A stretch of DNA of 64,000 nt from Chitiniphilus eburneus (GTDB lineage Bacteria > Pseudomonadota > Gammaproteobacteria > Burkholderiales > Chitinibacteraceae): NCBI RefSeq assembly GCF_005048205.1, contig NZ_SUMF01000004.1, positions 62,001 through 126,000 of the forward strand, given 5' to 3'. Positions 63,946-64,000 of this stretch are shown in pieces; positions within the stretch are counted from its first letter, which is position 1, and each line of letters opens with the position of its first letter. Below the pieces are notes generated by a model that saw only the letters and a list, made by a program, of their open reading frames with translations, was not told the DNA's origin and did no database searches. The translations under genes were made by a program, and so were the position numbers.

Positions 63946-64000
63946 TGCCAGAGCCAAACGAAGTGCTGACGTTGCGGGAGGCCGCCGACTTCCTACGCAT
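63945..64000 (+). CDS. Start of an excisionase/HTH_17-like protein (truncated by the window)
   Basis: ATG 63945 overlaps the upstream stop. MPEPNEVLTLREAADFLRI is the opening helix-turn-helix of MerR-type excisionases ('LTLxEAAxFLRI'). In many prophages it is followed by the integrase and attachment site, which fits the missing right end here. Confidence 0.65.
   Translation, partial: MPEPNEVLTLREAADFLR

Larger units (their letters stand above)
22509..64000. mobile_element. Tailed prophage with contractile tail (left attachment site to beyond the window)
   Basis: From the tRNA fragment rightwards the genes are lysis, fibres, baseplate, tail, head, terminase, late regulator, nin-type genes, replication and cro-like (all leftward, apart from inserted extra genes). 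Then come repressor, recombination and accessory genes (rightward). Packaging, head, tail, lysis, replication and immunity modules are all present and their frames look intact, so the element could be functional. Only the integrase and right attachment site were not seen, and they should lie beyond 64,000. Over 41 kb are in the window. Confidence 0.95.

Overview
The window joins a bacterial chromosome segment (about 1 to 22,508) to the left and central part of an integrated prophage (about 22,509 to beyond 64,000). High GC, a 456-residue PurB, an E. coli-like AidB, XseA, RlmD, a PEP-CTERM protein and a BamE/SmpA-type lipoprotein point to a Gram-negative proteobacterium. I would guess Betaproteobacteria (Neisseriales/Burkholderiales-like; two ChbG-type deacetylases would suit a chitin or amino-sugar user), but no rRNA or other decisive marker is present.

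Host part, left to right: a truncated MotA/TolQ/ExbB channel gene (-); xseA (+), followed by four ~181-bp tandem repeats; a Cds1-like PLP enzyme; a membrane protein; a small inverted-repeat element; a 2OG-Fe(II) oxygenase (-); purB; a DUF945 protein; a PEP-CTERM protein (-); a small lipoprotein whose stop codon lies inside a ~272-bp MITE-like element; two tandem ChbG/YdjC deacetylase paralogues (-), each with its own terminator; a hybrid histidine kinase (-); rlmD; aidB; a glutathione S-transferase; and a secreted S8 protease with three C-terminal repeats.

Prophage: it lies in a tRNA-Pro(GGG) gene whose 3' half (22,509-22,557, minus strand) is left as the left attachment site. The integrase and the restored tRNA should lie right of the window; the last ORF looks like the start of an excisionase. 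A CI/Cro-type switch at 53.55-53.62 kb divides the element. Leftward (-) run Cro-like and CII-like regulators, an O-like initiator with iterons inside the gene, DnaB, NinB and other nin-type genes, a Q-like candidate, terminase, portal, head genes, a contractile tail (DUF3383 sheath, DUF3277 tube, chaperone with a canonical -1 slippery site, tape measure with a muramidase-like domain), a minimal baseplate, fibre genes and lysis genes. Rightward (+) run the S24-family repressor, a ~0.9-kb gene-free stretch that ends in a strong terminator and looks like a structured RNA, a repeat protein, RecT and YqaJ exonuclease, a PAPS-reductase-like protein and small genes.

Three extra ('moron') units break the tail operon at 29.1-32.1 kb: two plus-strand genes and a minus-strand pair with its own promoter. 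The pair and the 54.4-55.3 kb RNA candidate are the best places to look for something undescribed. Several operon segments in the prophage are separated by short GC-rich hairpins placed directly in front of a ribosome binding site.
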